Source: Deltaproteobacteria bacterium
GTDB taxonomy: Bacteria; Desulfobacterota; Desulfobulbia; Desulfobulbales; Desulfurivibrionaceae
Reading direction: 5' to 3'
Length of the DNA: 64,000 nucleotides
Assembly (NCBI GenBank): GCA_013349285.1
Contig: DUZU01000009.1
Coordinates: forward strand, 1 to 64,000
Shown here piece after piece: positions 6,978-14,771 of the stretch. Within the stretch, counting starts at the first letter, position 1. The number at the start of each line of letters is the position of its first letter. The notes below the pieces were generated by a model. It was not told the DNA's origin and made no database searches. It worked only from the letters and a program-made list of their open reading frames with translations. The position numbers were made by a program, and so were the translations under genes.

Positions 6978-8783
6978 ATGACCCCAGAAATAATGATCGT
7001 AATGGCCGTTTTAGTCGTAGCCATTCTCCTGTTTATATTTGAATGGGTTAGGGTGGACGTGGTAGGCATCATCATGATGGTTGCACTACCCCTGCTCGGA
7101 CTCGTAACCCCCAAGGAAGCAATAAGCGGCCTGTCCAGTAACGCCGTGGTTTCCATTATCGCGGTAATAATTATCGGCGCCGGCCTTGATAAAACAGGGG
7201 CCATGAACTCGCTGGCCCGGCTGATTTTAAAATTTGCCGGCAAAAGTGAAAGCCGGATCGTGACCCTGATCGCCTCCACCGTGGCCTTCATCTCGAGCTT
7301 TATGCAGAACATCGGCGCCGCAGCCCTGTTCATGCCGGCAGCCAAACGTATCGGCCGGCAGACCGGCATCCCGGTTTCCAAGATTCTGATACCCATGGGA
7401 TACTGCGCCATCATCGGCGGCTGTATCACCCTGATCGGCTCCAGCCCCCTGATCCTCTTGAACGACGTGATGAAGATCACCAACCCCAATGTCGAGCCCT
7501 TCGGGCTGTTCTCGGTAACCCCGGTGGGCTTGGCTCTAACCATCGCGGCCCTGCTTTACTTCATCTTTTTTGGCAAGTTTGTCCTGCCTTCGGCCCAGGG
7601 CGAGGAAACCTCCGGCCCGATGTCGGCCATCCTCCAGAACACTTACCGGGACATGGGAACCGTGTTTGAACTTCACATTCCCGAAAACTACAACGGTCCG
7701 ACCCTGATGGAAGAATTAAACATCAGGCCCCATTACTTCACCACGGTGGTGGCCCTGGCCCAAAATCAGCTGAAGAAAAAGCTGTTCGCCCCAAAACGCG
7801 ACAACCATATTGCCGCCGGCGATGATATTGCCGTGGTCGGCACCCGTGAATTCGTGGAAAACCTGGCCCGAGATTTCGGCTGGACCCTGCGCAATGAACT
7901 CTCCACCTTTGCCGAGGATCTTTCGCCCAACAACGCCGGCATCCTCGAGGCGATCATTACCCCCCGGTCGGAACTGGCGAGCAAGGCGATGCGCGCTTTT
8001 GAATTCCGGAAAAAATACCAGGTCAACCCCCTGGCAATTTTCCGCGGCGACAAGGTCTTCGTGGCCGGAATCTCCGACATTATCATGCAGCCCGGCGACG
8101 CCCTGCTGCTCCAAGGCCGCTGGGAAAAATTCCATAACCTGAAAAACAAACCGGATCTGGTCTTCACCGAAGAGGTCCAAGGTGAGATCATCCGGGAAGA
8201 CAAGGTGAAAATCGCCGTCGGCTGCCTGATATTTTCCCTGATCATGATCCTCGGTTTCAACGTCCAGCTTTCCATCGCCCTGTTGGCCGGCGCCCTGGGC
8301 ATGGTGCTGACCAAGGTAATGACCATCGACGAGGCCTACAACTCGGTAGACTGGATGACCGTTTTCCTGTTGGGGGGCCTGATTCCCCTGGGTATCGCCT
8401 TTGAAAAAACCGGGGCGGCCAACTTCATCGCCAACACGATCATGACTACCATCGGCACGGTATCACCCCTGGTGCTTTTAACGGTTATCGGCCTGTTGAC
8501 CTCCTTCTTCACCCTGGTGGCCTCCAACGTCGGCGCCACCGTTCTCATGGTGCCCCTGGCCATGAACATGGCCGGAGCAGCCGGCGCCGACCCACGGATG
8601 GCGGCCTTGGTTGTGGCAGTGGCCTGTTCCAACACCTTTGTCCTGCCCACCCATCAGGTCAACGCCCTGATCATGCGGCCGGGCGGTTACAAGACCATCG
8701 ACTACTTCAGAGCGGGCAGCGGCATGACCGTGCTTTTTATGGTGGTAATGATGAGCATGCTTTACTTCTTCTACGGCATTTAA
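6978..8783 (+). CDS. SLC13/DASS-type permease with two TrkA-C domains
   Basis: A 601-residue membrane transporter of the SLC13/ArsB/NhaD (ion transporter) superfamily. N-terminal membrane helices occupy about residues 1-200, with conserved SFMQNIGAAALFMPAA and GSSPLILLND. A cytoplasmic segment of about 170 residues looks like two tandem TrkA-C (RCK_C) ligand-binding domains, and a second membrane half begins near 410 (LLGGLIPLGIAFEKTGAANF, ASNVGATVLMVPLA). Such proteins move sulfate or dicarboxylates with sodium, and in sulfate reducers they are candidate sulfate importers; the substrate cannot be read from sequence. A GGAGG ribosome site precedes the ATG. It follows the two Usp-like genes and precedes nhaD, all rightward, so sodium-coupled transport is a common theme. 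The TrkA-C domains suggest nucleotide control. Confidence 0.9.
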   Translation: MTPEIMIVMAVLVVAILLFIFEWVRVDVVGIIMMVALPLLGLVTPKEAISGLSSNAVVSIIAVIIIGAGLDKTGAMNSLARLILKFAGKSESRIVTLIASTVAFISSFMQNIGAAALFMPAAKRIGRQTGIPVSKILIPMGYCAIIGGCITLIGSSPLILLNDVMKITNPNVEPFGLFSVTPVGLALTIAALLYFIFFGKFVLPSAQGEETSGPMSAILQNTYRDMGTVFELHIPENYNGPTLMEELNIRPHYFTTVVALAQNQLKKKLFAPKRDNHIAAGDDIAVVGTREFVENLARDFGWTLRNELSTFAEDLSPNNAGILEAIITPRSELASKAMRAFEFRKKYQVNPLAIFRGDKVFVAGISDIIMQPGDALLLQGRWEKFHNLKNKPDLVFTEEVQGEIIREDKVKIAVGCLIFSLIMILGFNVQLSIALLAGALGMVLTKVMTIDEAYNSVDWMTVFLLGGLIPLGIAFEKTGAANFIANTIMTTIGTVSPLVLLTVIGLLTSFFTLVASNVGATVLMVPLAMNMAGAAGADPRMAALVVAVACSNTFVLPTHQVNALIMRPGGYKTIDYFRAGSGMTVLFMVVMMSMLYFFYGI

Positions 8784-8808
8784 GGTGTTCACATCCTGCC
8801 GGATATTC

Positions 8809-8850
8809 GCCCCTTGCCCAGCCTCCCCGGCTGGCGAGGGGCTATTCTTA
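8809..8850 (+). terminator. Rho-independent terminator-like hairpin
   Basis: GC-rich stem 8809-8823 / 8829-8842 (GCCCCT ... AGGGGC) followed by TATTCTTATTTA. It separates the SLC13 permease from nhaD, so nhaD may be read through or have its own promoter. Confidence 0.6.
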
Positions 8851-8869
8851 TTTATAAGGGACAACAACC

Positions 8870-10297
8870 ATGAATAACCTGATATCGATAAGCTTCGCAC
8901 TTTGTTCCGTGCTATTTTTAGCCGGCCCGGCCTGGGCAAGCGGCCACGGGGGAGGTTCAACCCTCACCGACCTGACCCATACCGCCATGGGCTACGCGGC
9001 AGTGGCATTTTTTGTCTGCGCCTATGCGCTGGTCATCTTCGAAGAGCAGCTCCACCTGCGCAAATCCAAGCCGGTGATGTTCGCGGCCGGGGTGATCTGG
9101 GTGCTGGTCGCCGTAGCCTTTCATCAGCTGGGTAAGCCCGAGGCAGCCCATGATGCGATCATGCACAATATTTTAGAATACGCCGAGCTGATGCTGTTTC
9201 TGCTGGCGGCGATGACCTACATCAACTCCATGGAAGAACGCAATGTCTTCCAGGCCTTAAGGGCTTGGCTGGTCAACCGTGGTTTCTCCCTGCGCTTGGT
9301 TTTCTGGATTACCGGCTTGCTGGCCTTTGTCATCTCGCCGATTGCCGACAACCTGACCACCGCCCTGTTGATGGGCGCCGTGGTAATGGCGGTGGGCGGC
9401 GACAACACGAAATTCGTCGCCCTGGCCTGCATCAACATCGTGGTCGGCGCCAATGCCGGCGGCGCCTTTTCCCCCTTTGGCGACATCACCACCCTGATGG
9501 TCTGGCAAAAGGGGATAGTCCAGTTTGGCGAATTTTTCTACCTCTTCATCCCCTCCCTGGTCAACTGGCTGATTCCCGCCTTTATCATGAACCTGGCCGT
9601 GGGCAAACTTTACCCGGCTCCGATGAAAGAAGAAGTATTCATGAAACTGGGGGCCAGGCGGATAATCTTCCTCTTCCTCATGACCATCACCACCGCGGTT
9701 TGTTTTCACAATTACCTGCATCTGCCGCCCGCGGCCGGCATGATGTTCGGCCTTTCCTATCTCGGCTTCTTTTCCTATTACATCAAGAAAAAGGAACAGA
9801 GACAGCTTGAGTACGACAACCCCCTTGGGATCAGGCCCAACGGCGACAAACCCGCCACCTTCGACCTGTTCCGCAAGATCGCCCGGGCCGAGTGGGACAC
9901 CCTGCTCTTTTTCTATGGGGTAATCCTTTGCGTGGGCGGCCTTTCCCAGTTCGGTTACCTGGCCATGGTTTCCAACCAGATGTACCACGGGCTCGGCGCC
10001 ACCTATGCCAACGCCCTGGTCGGCGTTCTTTCCGCGATTGTCGATAACATCCCGGTCATGTTTGCCGTTCTCACCATGAATCCGGACATGTCCATGGGGC
10101 AGTGGCTGCTGGTAACCCTCACCGCCGGAGTTGGCGGCAGTATGCTCTCCATCGGCTCGGCCGCCGGCGTCGGCCTGATGGGTACGGCCCGCGGCGTTTA
10201 CACCTTCGGCGCCCACCTTAAATGGATGCCGGTCATCGCCTTGGGTTACGCAGCCAGTATCGTCTGCCACCTCTATGTGAACAGCAATCTATTTTAA
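8870..10297 (+). CDS. nhaD: Na+/H+ antiporter NhaD, copy 1
   Basis: A 475-residue inner-membrane sodium/proton antiporter of the NhaD family, which exports Na+ (and Li+) in exchange for protons. It has an N-terminal hydrophobic leader ending WASGHG, then about a dozen membrane helices. Family signatures are present: HNILEYAELMLFLL, SPIADNLTTALLM, NAGGAFSPFGDITTLM, and near the C-terminus DNIPVMFAVLTMNP and GGSMLSIGSAAGVGLMG. Length matches the family. The ribosome site AAGGGA lies 8 nt before the ATG. A strong terminator follows at 10317. A close paralogue starts 538 bp downstream, a tandem duplication pointing to a sodium-rich or alkaline habitat or sodium-based energetics (inference). Confidence 0.95.
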   Translation: MNNLISISFALCSVLFLAGPAWASGHGGGSTLTDLTHTAMGYAAVAFFVCAYALVIFEEQLHLRKSKPVMFAAGVIWVLVAVAFHQLGKPEAAHDAIMHNILEYAELMLFLLAAMTYINSMEERNVFQALRAWLVNRGFSLRLVFWITGLLAFVISPIADNLTTALLMGAVVMAVGGDNTKFVALACINIVVGANAGGAFSPFGDITTLMVWQKGIVQFGEFFYLFIPSLVNWLIPAFIMNLAVGKLYPAPMKEEVFMKLGARRIIFLFLMTITTAVCFHNYLHLPPAAGMMFGLSYLGFFSYYIKKKEQRQLEYDNPLGIRPNGDKPATFDLFRKIARAEWDTLLFFYGVILCVGGLSQFGYLAMVSNQMYHGLGATYANALVGVLSAIVDNIPVMFAVLTMNPDMSMGQWLLVTLTAGVGGSMLSIGSAAGVGLMGTARGVYTFGAHLKWMPVIALGYAASIVCHLYVNSNLF

Positions 10298-10316
10298 TAG
10301 TGGTTGTGCAAAGTAT

Positions 10317-10356
10317 AAAAAAAGCCTCATTCTTTTCCTGAATGAGGCTTTTTTTA
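10317..10356 (+). terminator. Strong rho-independent terminator after nhaD
   Basis: A-run, stem GCCTCATTC / GAATGAGGC with a TTTTCCT loop, then an uninterrupted T-run. The flanking A and T runs would let it work in both directions. Confidence 0.92.
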
Positions 10357-10724
10357 TGTTCAATCTCTGCTCTCTCACATGTGAGCATCATGACCAAAAA
10401 CCGGCTCCTCCTGTTGTAACTTCGGAGCGGGTAACCTGCATCAGGGATTTTTGCCAAAAAGCAAACTCATGTCCCAGAAGAATTGCAGCAATTTGGCCAC
10501 TGTCCGTGTCACAATACTCCACCCCACGGAACTAATCGATATATAAGGGGTTTTGCCAGAACGCCTTATGGCGACACCGGGGCCTCCGCGCCATTTATAT
10601 TGATCAACGATGATGTTTAATAAAAAAAATGACGCCGTGACCGTTATGCTACTATAATGACAAACATAGGTAGAAAAGATTTGCGGGGACGGGATAAACT
10701 AAAAATTAAAAATTTCGGATTTGC

Positions 10725-10753
10725 TTGACAGGACAAAAGACCCCGTATTATTG
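10725..10753 (+). promoter_or_regulatory. Candidate sigma-70 promoter of the second nhaD
   Basis: TTGACA at 10725-10730, followed by TATTAT (10746-10751, spacer 15) or the overlapping TTATTG (10748-10753, spacer 17). It lies about 80 bp upstream of the GTG start. The -35 is perfect; the -10 register is ambiguous. Confidence 0.45.
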
Positions 10754-10834
10754 AAATACCCTTAATAATTAAGAAACCATTTTCCGGTAAAATTTAAGAG
10801 AAAAATCAAGCATCCAGCTTAAGGAGGAAAGCAA

Positions 10835-12262
10835 GTGACAGGCAAACTGTTTGCTATAATTCTGACCACAATCGGCGTCGCCATCCCCGGCATGGCGCTG
10901 GCCTCGGCGGCCCCGGGCGAAACCATCAACCTGACCGCAGCCGGCGTCGGCTATACCTGCCTGGCAATTTTCGTGCTGGCCTACCTGCTGGTGATGGGCG
11001 AAGAGTTCACCCATATGCGCAAATCCAAGCCGGTGTTGCTCGCGGCCGGATTGATCTGGGGAATCATCGCCTATGTCTACGCCAGCCACGGCCTTACCCA
11101 TGCGGCGGAGATCGCGGTGCGCCATAATATCCTGGAATATGCCGAACTCTTTCTCTTCTTGCTGGTGGCGATGACTTATATCAACGCCATGGAAGAAAGA
11201 CAGATCTTTGAAGCGCTGCGCTCCAAGCTGGTAAGCGCGGGCTTCTCCTTCCGCAAAATATTCTGGATTACCGGCCTGCTGGCCTTTTTCATCTCGCCGA
11301 TTGCCGACAACCTGACCACCGCCCTCTTGATGTGTGCCGTGGTCATGGCCATCGGCAAGGGCAACGCCAAATTCATCGGCCTGGCCTGCATTAACATCGT
11401 GGTGGCGGCCAATGCCGGCGGCGCTTTTTCTCCCTTCGGCGACATCACCACCCTGATGGTCTGGCAGAAAGGAATCATCCAATTCTGGGACTTTTTCTCC
11501 CTTTTCGTGCCTTCGGTGGTCAACTGGCTGGTGCCGGCCTTTATCATGAGCCTGGCAGTTCCCAATCTGCAGCCGGACGCCAACGAAAGGGAAGTGAGCA
11601 TGAAGCGGGGCGCCGTGGTGGTTATGGGGCTTTTTCTGGCGACCATCTGCACGGCGGTCAGCTTTCATAACTTTCTGCACCTGCCGCCGATGATGGGGAT
11701 GATGACCGGGCTGGCCTACCTCAAACTGTATGGCTACTACCTGAAAAAAACCCATAAAAAGGTGGGCGAGGAGCCCAGAAGGCGGCGCGGGGATGAAGGC
11801 CAGGAAATCGGCGACACCGTTCCCTTTGATATCTTCAACAGCATCGCCCGGGCCGAGTGGGATACCCTGATGTTCTTCTACGGGGTCATACTCTGCGTGG
11901 GCGGCCTCGGCTTCATCGGCTATCTGGCCATGGTTTCCAACACCATGTATACCGGCTGGGGCGCCACCCCGGCCAACGTGATGGTGGGAATCCTTTCAGC
12001 CATTGTCGATAACATCCCGGTAATGTTCGCGGTCCTCACCATGAATCCGGAGATGTCCCAGGGCCAGTGGCTGCTGGTCACCCTCACCGCCGGGGTCGGC
12101 GGCAGCATGCTCTCCATCGGCTCGGCGGCCGGGGTCGCCCTCATGGGCCAGGCGAGAGGCAACTACACCTTTTTCGGCCATCTCAAATGGACCCCGGTCA
12201 TCGCCTTGGGTTACGCGGCCAGCATTTACGTCCACTTTCTGATAAATGCCGCCAAATTTTAA
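10835..12262 (+). CDS. nhaD: Na+/H+ antiporter NhaD, copy 2
   Basis: A 475-residue NhaD antiporter, paralogue of the gene at 8870 and of identical length. Most membrane segments align without gaps (shared HNILEYAEL, SPIADNLTTALLM, NAGGAFSPFGDITTLMVWQKG, DNIPVMFAVLTMNP). It diverges mainly in the N-terminal leader and in the cytoplasmic loop around residues 305-330, which here is longer and basic (EEPRRRRGDEGQ). It starts with GTG behind a full AAGGAGG ribosome site 7 nt upstream. It is monocistronic: a candidate promoter at 10725 and a strong terminator at 12281 bracket it. Separate control of the two copies suggests different expression conditions (inference). Confidence 0.95.
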   Translation: MTGKLFAIILTTIGVAIPGMALASAAPGETINLTAAGVGYTCLAIFVLAYLLVMGEEFTHMRKSKPVLLAAGLIWGIIAYVYASHGLTHAAEIAVRHNILEYAELFLFLLVAMTYINAMEERQIFEALRSKLVSAGFSFRKIFWITGLLAFFISPIADNLTTALLMCAVVMAIGKGNAKFIGLACINIVVAANAGGAFSPFGDITTLMVWQKGIIQFWDFFSLFVPSVVNWLVPAFIMSLAVPNLQPDANEREVSMKRGAVVVMGLFLATICTAVSFHNFLHLPPMMGMMTGLAYLKLYGYYLKKTHKKVGEEPRRRRGDEGQEIGDTVPFDIFNSIARAEWDTLMFFYGVILCVGGLGFIGYLAMVSNTMYTGWGATPANVMVGILSAIVDNIPVMFAVLTMNPEMSQGQWLLVTLTAGVGGSMLSIGSAAGVALMGQARGNYTFFGHLKWTPVIALGYAASIYVHFLINAAKF

Positions 12263-12280
12263 GATCTTTCCCCACTAAAC

Positions 12281-12321
12281 AAAAAAGCGGTCAGCCGATT
12301 TTTTCGGCTGACCGCTTTTTT
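12281..12321 (+). terminator. Strong rho-independent terminator after second nhaD
   Basis: A-run, 12-bp GC-rich stem GCGGTCAGCCGA / TCGGCTGACCGC with a T-rich loop, then a T-run. Confidence 0.92.
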
Positions 12322-12454
12322 ATCCCATCTCCCCAAAACGGCCGACTTCGCCGATACCCCTTTTGCTTGCATATGGATGTAAGACAACTTAATTAAATTC
12401 CTGCCATTCTCATCGAGAAGATATCCAGCGCAAAGCCACGGCGCCCCTTTATCC

Positions 12455-12482
12455 TTGACAGATTCAGCCAGGCCGTTGTAAT
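12455..12482 (+). promoter_or_regulatory. Candidate promoter of gspG, possibly leaderless
   Basis: TTGACA (12455-12460), a 16-nt spacer and TGTAAT (12477-12482). Transcription would begin about 12489-12490, at the ATG of gspG itself, and no Shine-Dalgarno sequence is visible before that ATG. Confidence 0.4.
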
Positions 12483-12489
12483 CAAAAAT

Positions 12490-12915
12490 ATGAAAAAATT
12501 TCAGCGAAACAAAAAACAGCAAGGCTTTTCATTGATTGAACTTCTGATCGTCATGGTGATCCTTGGCCTGATTGCCTCCTTGGTCGGCCCCAAGCTCTTC
12601 GGCAAACTGGGCAAGGCCCAGCAGAAAACAGCCAAGACCCAGATCGAGATGCTGATGGCAACCCTGGACGCCTTTCGGCTCGATATCGGCCGCTACCCGA
12701 GCCAGCAGGAAGGGCTGGACGCCCTGTTCACCGACCCCGGCCTTGACAAATGGGAAGGGCCCTATCTAAAAAAAGCGGTGCCCACCGACCCCTGGGGCAA
12801 TCCCTACCATTACAAAAATCCCGGCGAGCATGGCGAGGTTGATATTTTCAGCTACGGCCAGGACAATCAGCCGGACGGCGATAAAGAAAACAGTGATGTG
12901 GGCAGCTGGCAATAG
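12490..12915 (+). CDS. gspG: Type II secretion major pseudopilin GspG
   Basis: A 141-residue prepilin-like protein, main subunit of the periplasmic pseudopilus of the type II secretion system. A short basic leader ends at Gly12, and the prepilin peptidase site is G-FSLIELLIVMVILG, with Glu at +5 of the mature chain. The C-terminal half has GspG hallmarks: RYPSQQEGLDAL, GPYLKK, DPWGNPYHYKNPG and the calcium-binding-type end (SYGQDNQPDGDKENSDVGSW). It sits alone, 1.8 kb upstream of the rest of the gsp operon, separated by a leftward redox gene and remnant sequence. That is unusual because gspG normally lies next to gspF and gspH. Confidence 0.95.
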   Translation: MKKFQRNKKQQGFSLIELLIVMVILGLIASLVGPKLFGKLGKAQQKTAKTQIEMLMATLDAFRLDIGRYPSQQEGLDALFTDPGLDKWEGPYLKKAVPTDPWGNPYHYKNPGEHGEVDIFSYGQDNQPDGDKENSDVGSWQ

Positions 12916-12960
12916 TTTGTTCTGTATTTTCCCAGACAATCCACCGACAACCAACCGACC

Positions 12961-13548
12961 CTAACCCCGGGCCAAATCAGTGTGCCGCCTTTCCGGCACC
13001 AGACGGCGCTCAATCCCCATGGCATTCCAGGCGGCGGAAACATAGAGGCCGCAATAGCAGCTGCCATATTCCTCGACATCAGGTTCCCGGTAAAGACAGG
13101 GGCAGATGATATCTCTGTCTTTTTCCCGCTCCCCCGCCGCCAGGCGGCAGGGGCAACTCATATAGCCGTAGCGATCCCTGTTGGTAAACAGCGCCCGGAG
13201 CAGAGCAAAGGTCAACTCCTTATCATTATTAAAAAAATAGCCCCTCGGCTCCTGGGTGAGCCGTAATCTGTCGTACAGGCGATCAACCTCGGTAATAATG
13301 CCCAGCGCCTCTTTAAGCTCCTGCTCGCGATAGCCGGTGATAACCTGATCACCGACCACGGTGGTGGGAAAGGTTTGCTTCGGATTAAATTGTGCGAGTT
13401 CAGCCAGAGCCTGCGCCTTTTCGTCCCCGCTGAGCAGGTCCAGCTCGAGCAATCGATAATCTACCCCATGCAGATCCAGCATTTGCTTGAGATTACGGCA
13501 ATAGGTACAGGTGGTTAAACTGAAAACAATCACATTTTTTGCGCTCAA
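12961..13548 (-). CDS. Glutaredoxin - ferredoxin:thioredoxin reductase (FTR beta) fusion
   Basis: A 195-residue two-domain redox protein. Residues 1-85 form a glutaredoxin/thioredoxin fold with active site C14-TY-C17 and cis-Pro motif TFPTTVV. Residues about 88-185 match the catalytic (beta) chain of ferredoxin:thioredoxin reductase, with cysteine pairs C132-P-C134, C149-P-C151 and C164-Y-C166, which hold a [4Fe-4S] cluster and an adjacent redox disulfide; the last pair is CYC where plant FTR has CHC. The fusion suggests ferredoxin electrons are passed internally to the glutaredoxin disulfide (inference). It starts with TTG behind AGGTGA; an upstream ATG is out of frame and stops after two codons. 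A consensus sigma-54 promoter lies about 190 bp upstream (13740-13756). Confidence 0.88.
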   Translation of the reverse strand: MSAKNVIVFSLTTCTYCRNLKQMLDLHGVDYRLLELDLLSGDEKAQALAELAQFNPKQTFPTTVVGDQVITGYREQELKEALGIITEVDRLYDRLRLTQEPRGYFFNNDKELTFALLRALFTNRDRYGYMSCPCRLAAGEREKDRDIICPCLYREPDVEEYGSCYCGLYVSAAWNAMGIERRLVPERRHTDLARG

Positions 13549-13739
13549 AACATCACCTATAAAAAATATTTATCTCTGATCAACTTATTTTATCTGAACC
13601 AGATATTTTTTGTATATTTCTATTTTTTTTTAAGGCCGATATAGCGCTGGCTTGACGGACCCATCCCGAAAAAACCCTGCTGGGACAAGCCTTTTCACTC
13701 CCAGACTGTAACTTGCCGAAAATACTAGATATTGTAGGA

Positions 13740-13756
13740 TAGCAAACTACGTGCCA
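13740..13756 (-). promoter_or_regulatory. Sigma-54 (-24/-12) promoter of the Grx-FTR gene
   Basis: On the minus strand TGGCACG-TAGT-TTGCTA matches the RpoN consensus at every fixed position, with GG and GC separated by exactly 10 nt. Transcription would start near 13729 and run into the Grx-FTR gene with a leader of about 180 nt. Confidence 0.8.
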
Positions 13757-13865
13757 CTACATGTGGGGTCTTTTCCCTTTGCCTTACCCCCATTCTTTTA
13801 GTAAAATATACTATAATTACAGACTAGCGAGGGGGCGGGGAAACCATTACTTGCTGGGTGAAAAC

Positions 13866-14048
13866 ATGAATAGATTTCAAAGAGAAGGACTGCTTATCGG
13901 GTTCAGAAAAGAGAAGATGGCATTGCCGACCGGCCACTACCTCCCGTACAACCATCGGAAAGAAACACCATCGGCCAAGGAGCAGCGGTTGGAAGTTATA
14001 AAAACAATGTCGCAAAATCTCCACGGCTGGCTCACTCGGGTATTTTAA
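13866..14048 (+). CDS. Possible small hypothetical protein
   Basis: A 60-codon frame encoding a basic peptide beginning MNRFQREGLL, with no recognisable domain. A weak ribosome site (GGTGA) lies 4-8 nt before the ATG. It ends immediately before the hairpin at 14049. Its composition is plausible but nothing else supports it, and the surroundings look decayed, so it may be spurious. Confidence 0.3.
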   Translation: MNRFQREGLLIGFRKEKMALPTGHYLPYNHRKETPSAKEQRLEVIKTMSQNLHGWLTRVF

Positions 14049-14079
14049 CCGGGTGTCACCCTTATTGGGTGATACCCGG
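14049..14079. repeat. 13-bp inverted repeat (hairpin)
   Basis: CCGGGTGTCACCC / GGGTGATACCCGG with a TTATT loop and one G-T mismatch. There is no T-run on the plus strand; on the minus strand TTAAAAT follows, so it could weakly terminate leftward transcription. Confidence 0.7.
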
Positions 14080-14465
14080 CCCACAAAAACCGGCCCTTGA
14101 ACACCCCTCCACCACCCTTGGCAAGGCCAACGGTTGGGGCGAATCATTTAAATTCGCCCCAAGTGAGCCCCAACCGCCAAGGCCTGCGCCATTCACAGCA
14201 TCCTTGGTCCCGGCCGCCCGGCCGAGATCATAAGAGATCCTTTCGGCGGCCAGTGTTCCATATTCGCTGCCCAGGATTTTTTTAAGCTGAACGCCGAAAG
14301 TAGCGGCCCGCGCCAAGATGTACCTTTCCCCGTTAATGGCAATCTCCCCTTTTTCAGGGCAGCGTTCCATCCCGGCAAAAAATCGGAAATCGATTTTTCC
14401 GATTGGCGAAATAAATCCGCAAAAGCCGGCGGACATTTAACGTATTTCAGACTTGATTCAGACAC
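14062..14465 (-). pseudogene. Frameshifted and truncated XylR_N-type sensor remnant
   Basis: A remnant of an activator N-terminal sensory domain (XylR_N/V4R type). One frame starts with GTG at 14465 behind AAGGGA and reads MSESSLKYVK ... FADLFRQSEKSI. The homology then continues in a different frame as DFRFFAGMERCPEKGEI, RYILARAATFGVQLKK and ERISYDLGRAAGTKDA, the usual XylR_N pattern of a short linker, a strand-rich start and a helix with an R-x-G-Y-x-x-G-like region. One frameshift near 14390 and loss of the remainder (V4R, AAA+ and helix-turn-helix domains) leave a dead fragment; the last 40 codons have no family resemblance. XylR_N domains usually belong to sigma-54 activators, and a sigma-54 promoter lies 300 bp away. 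Confidence 0.6.
14134..14162. repeat. 11-bp perfect inverted repeat
   Basis: TTGGGGCGAAT / ATTCGCCCCAA with a 7-nt loop. An outer pair, CGGTTGGGG (14131-14139) and CCCCAACCG (14168-14176), gives an alternative longer fold. Confidence 0.7.
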
Positions 14466-14675
14466 ATATTCCCTTTTATCAAGGTGGCCGAATTGTTAGG
14501 GGGTAAAGGCCTTTCTCCCCATGCCGTAACACCAGAAACAGACCGCCTGCACGGTTTGACTCTTAACAAAGAATGACACTCCAATCGTCTTCAGCCTACG
14601 TGAAAGTTTGCGAAAAAGTCAAATAAAACTGGCAGATAAGTATTACCATCAAGGGGCGCGCCGCAATGGATATTC

Positions 14676-14704
14676 TTGACAAAAAGAGCAATAAAGCCTT
14701 TACA
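14676..14704 (+). promoter_or_regulatory. Candidate sigma-70 promoter of the gspE operon
   Basis: TTGACA (14676-14681), a 17-nt spacer, then TTTACA (14699-14704). It lies about 65 bp before the gspE start and is the best promoter-like match ahead of the operon. Confidence 0.45.
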
Positions 14705-14771
14705 TTAAAGAGTCGCCTGCTAATTTTTGCTCTCAAGATCAAACCAGGAGAATGCGGATTTCATCGAGGTC

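Larger units (their letters stand above)
10298..10834 (+). other. Intergenic region between the nhaD copies
   Basis: This 537-bp region holds a strong terminator (10317-10356) and a candidate sigma-70 promoter (10725-10753). A second possible -10 (TATAAT, 10653-10658) lacks a good -35. The segment 10600-10834 is AT-rich. No coding sequence is supported. A structured leader was looked for because sodium-responsive RNAs precede some antiporter genes, but none could be recognised. Confidence 0.6.
13549..14726. other. Accessory patch inside the gsp locus
   Basis: About 1.2 kb with no full-length conserved gene. It contains the leftward sigma-54 promoter (13740-13756), a doubtful 60-codon frame (13866-14048), two strong inverted repeats (14049-14079 and 14134-14162), a frameshifted XylR_N-type remnant (14062-14465) and a candidate promoter for gspE (14676-14704). 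It looks like a decayed insertion separating gspG from the other gsp genes. Confidence 0.6.

Noticed and set aside
10298-10834. Sodium riboswitch ahead of the second nhaD
   Set aside because: No conserved class structure could be recognised by eye; only AT-rich sequence and a promoter-like match are seen.
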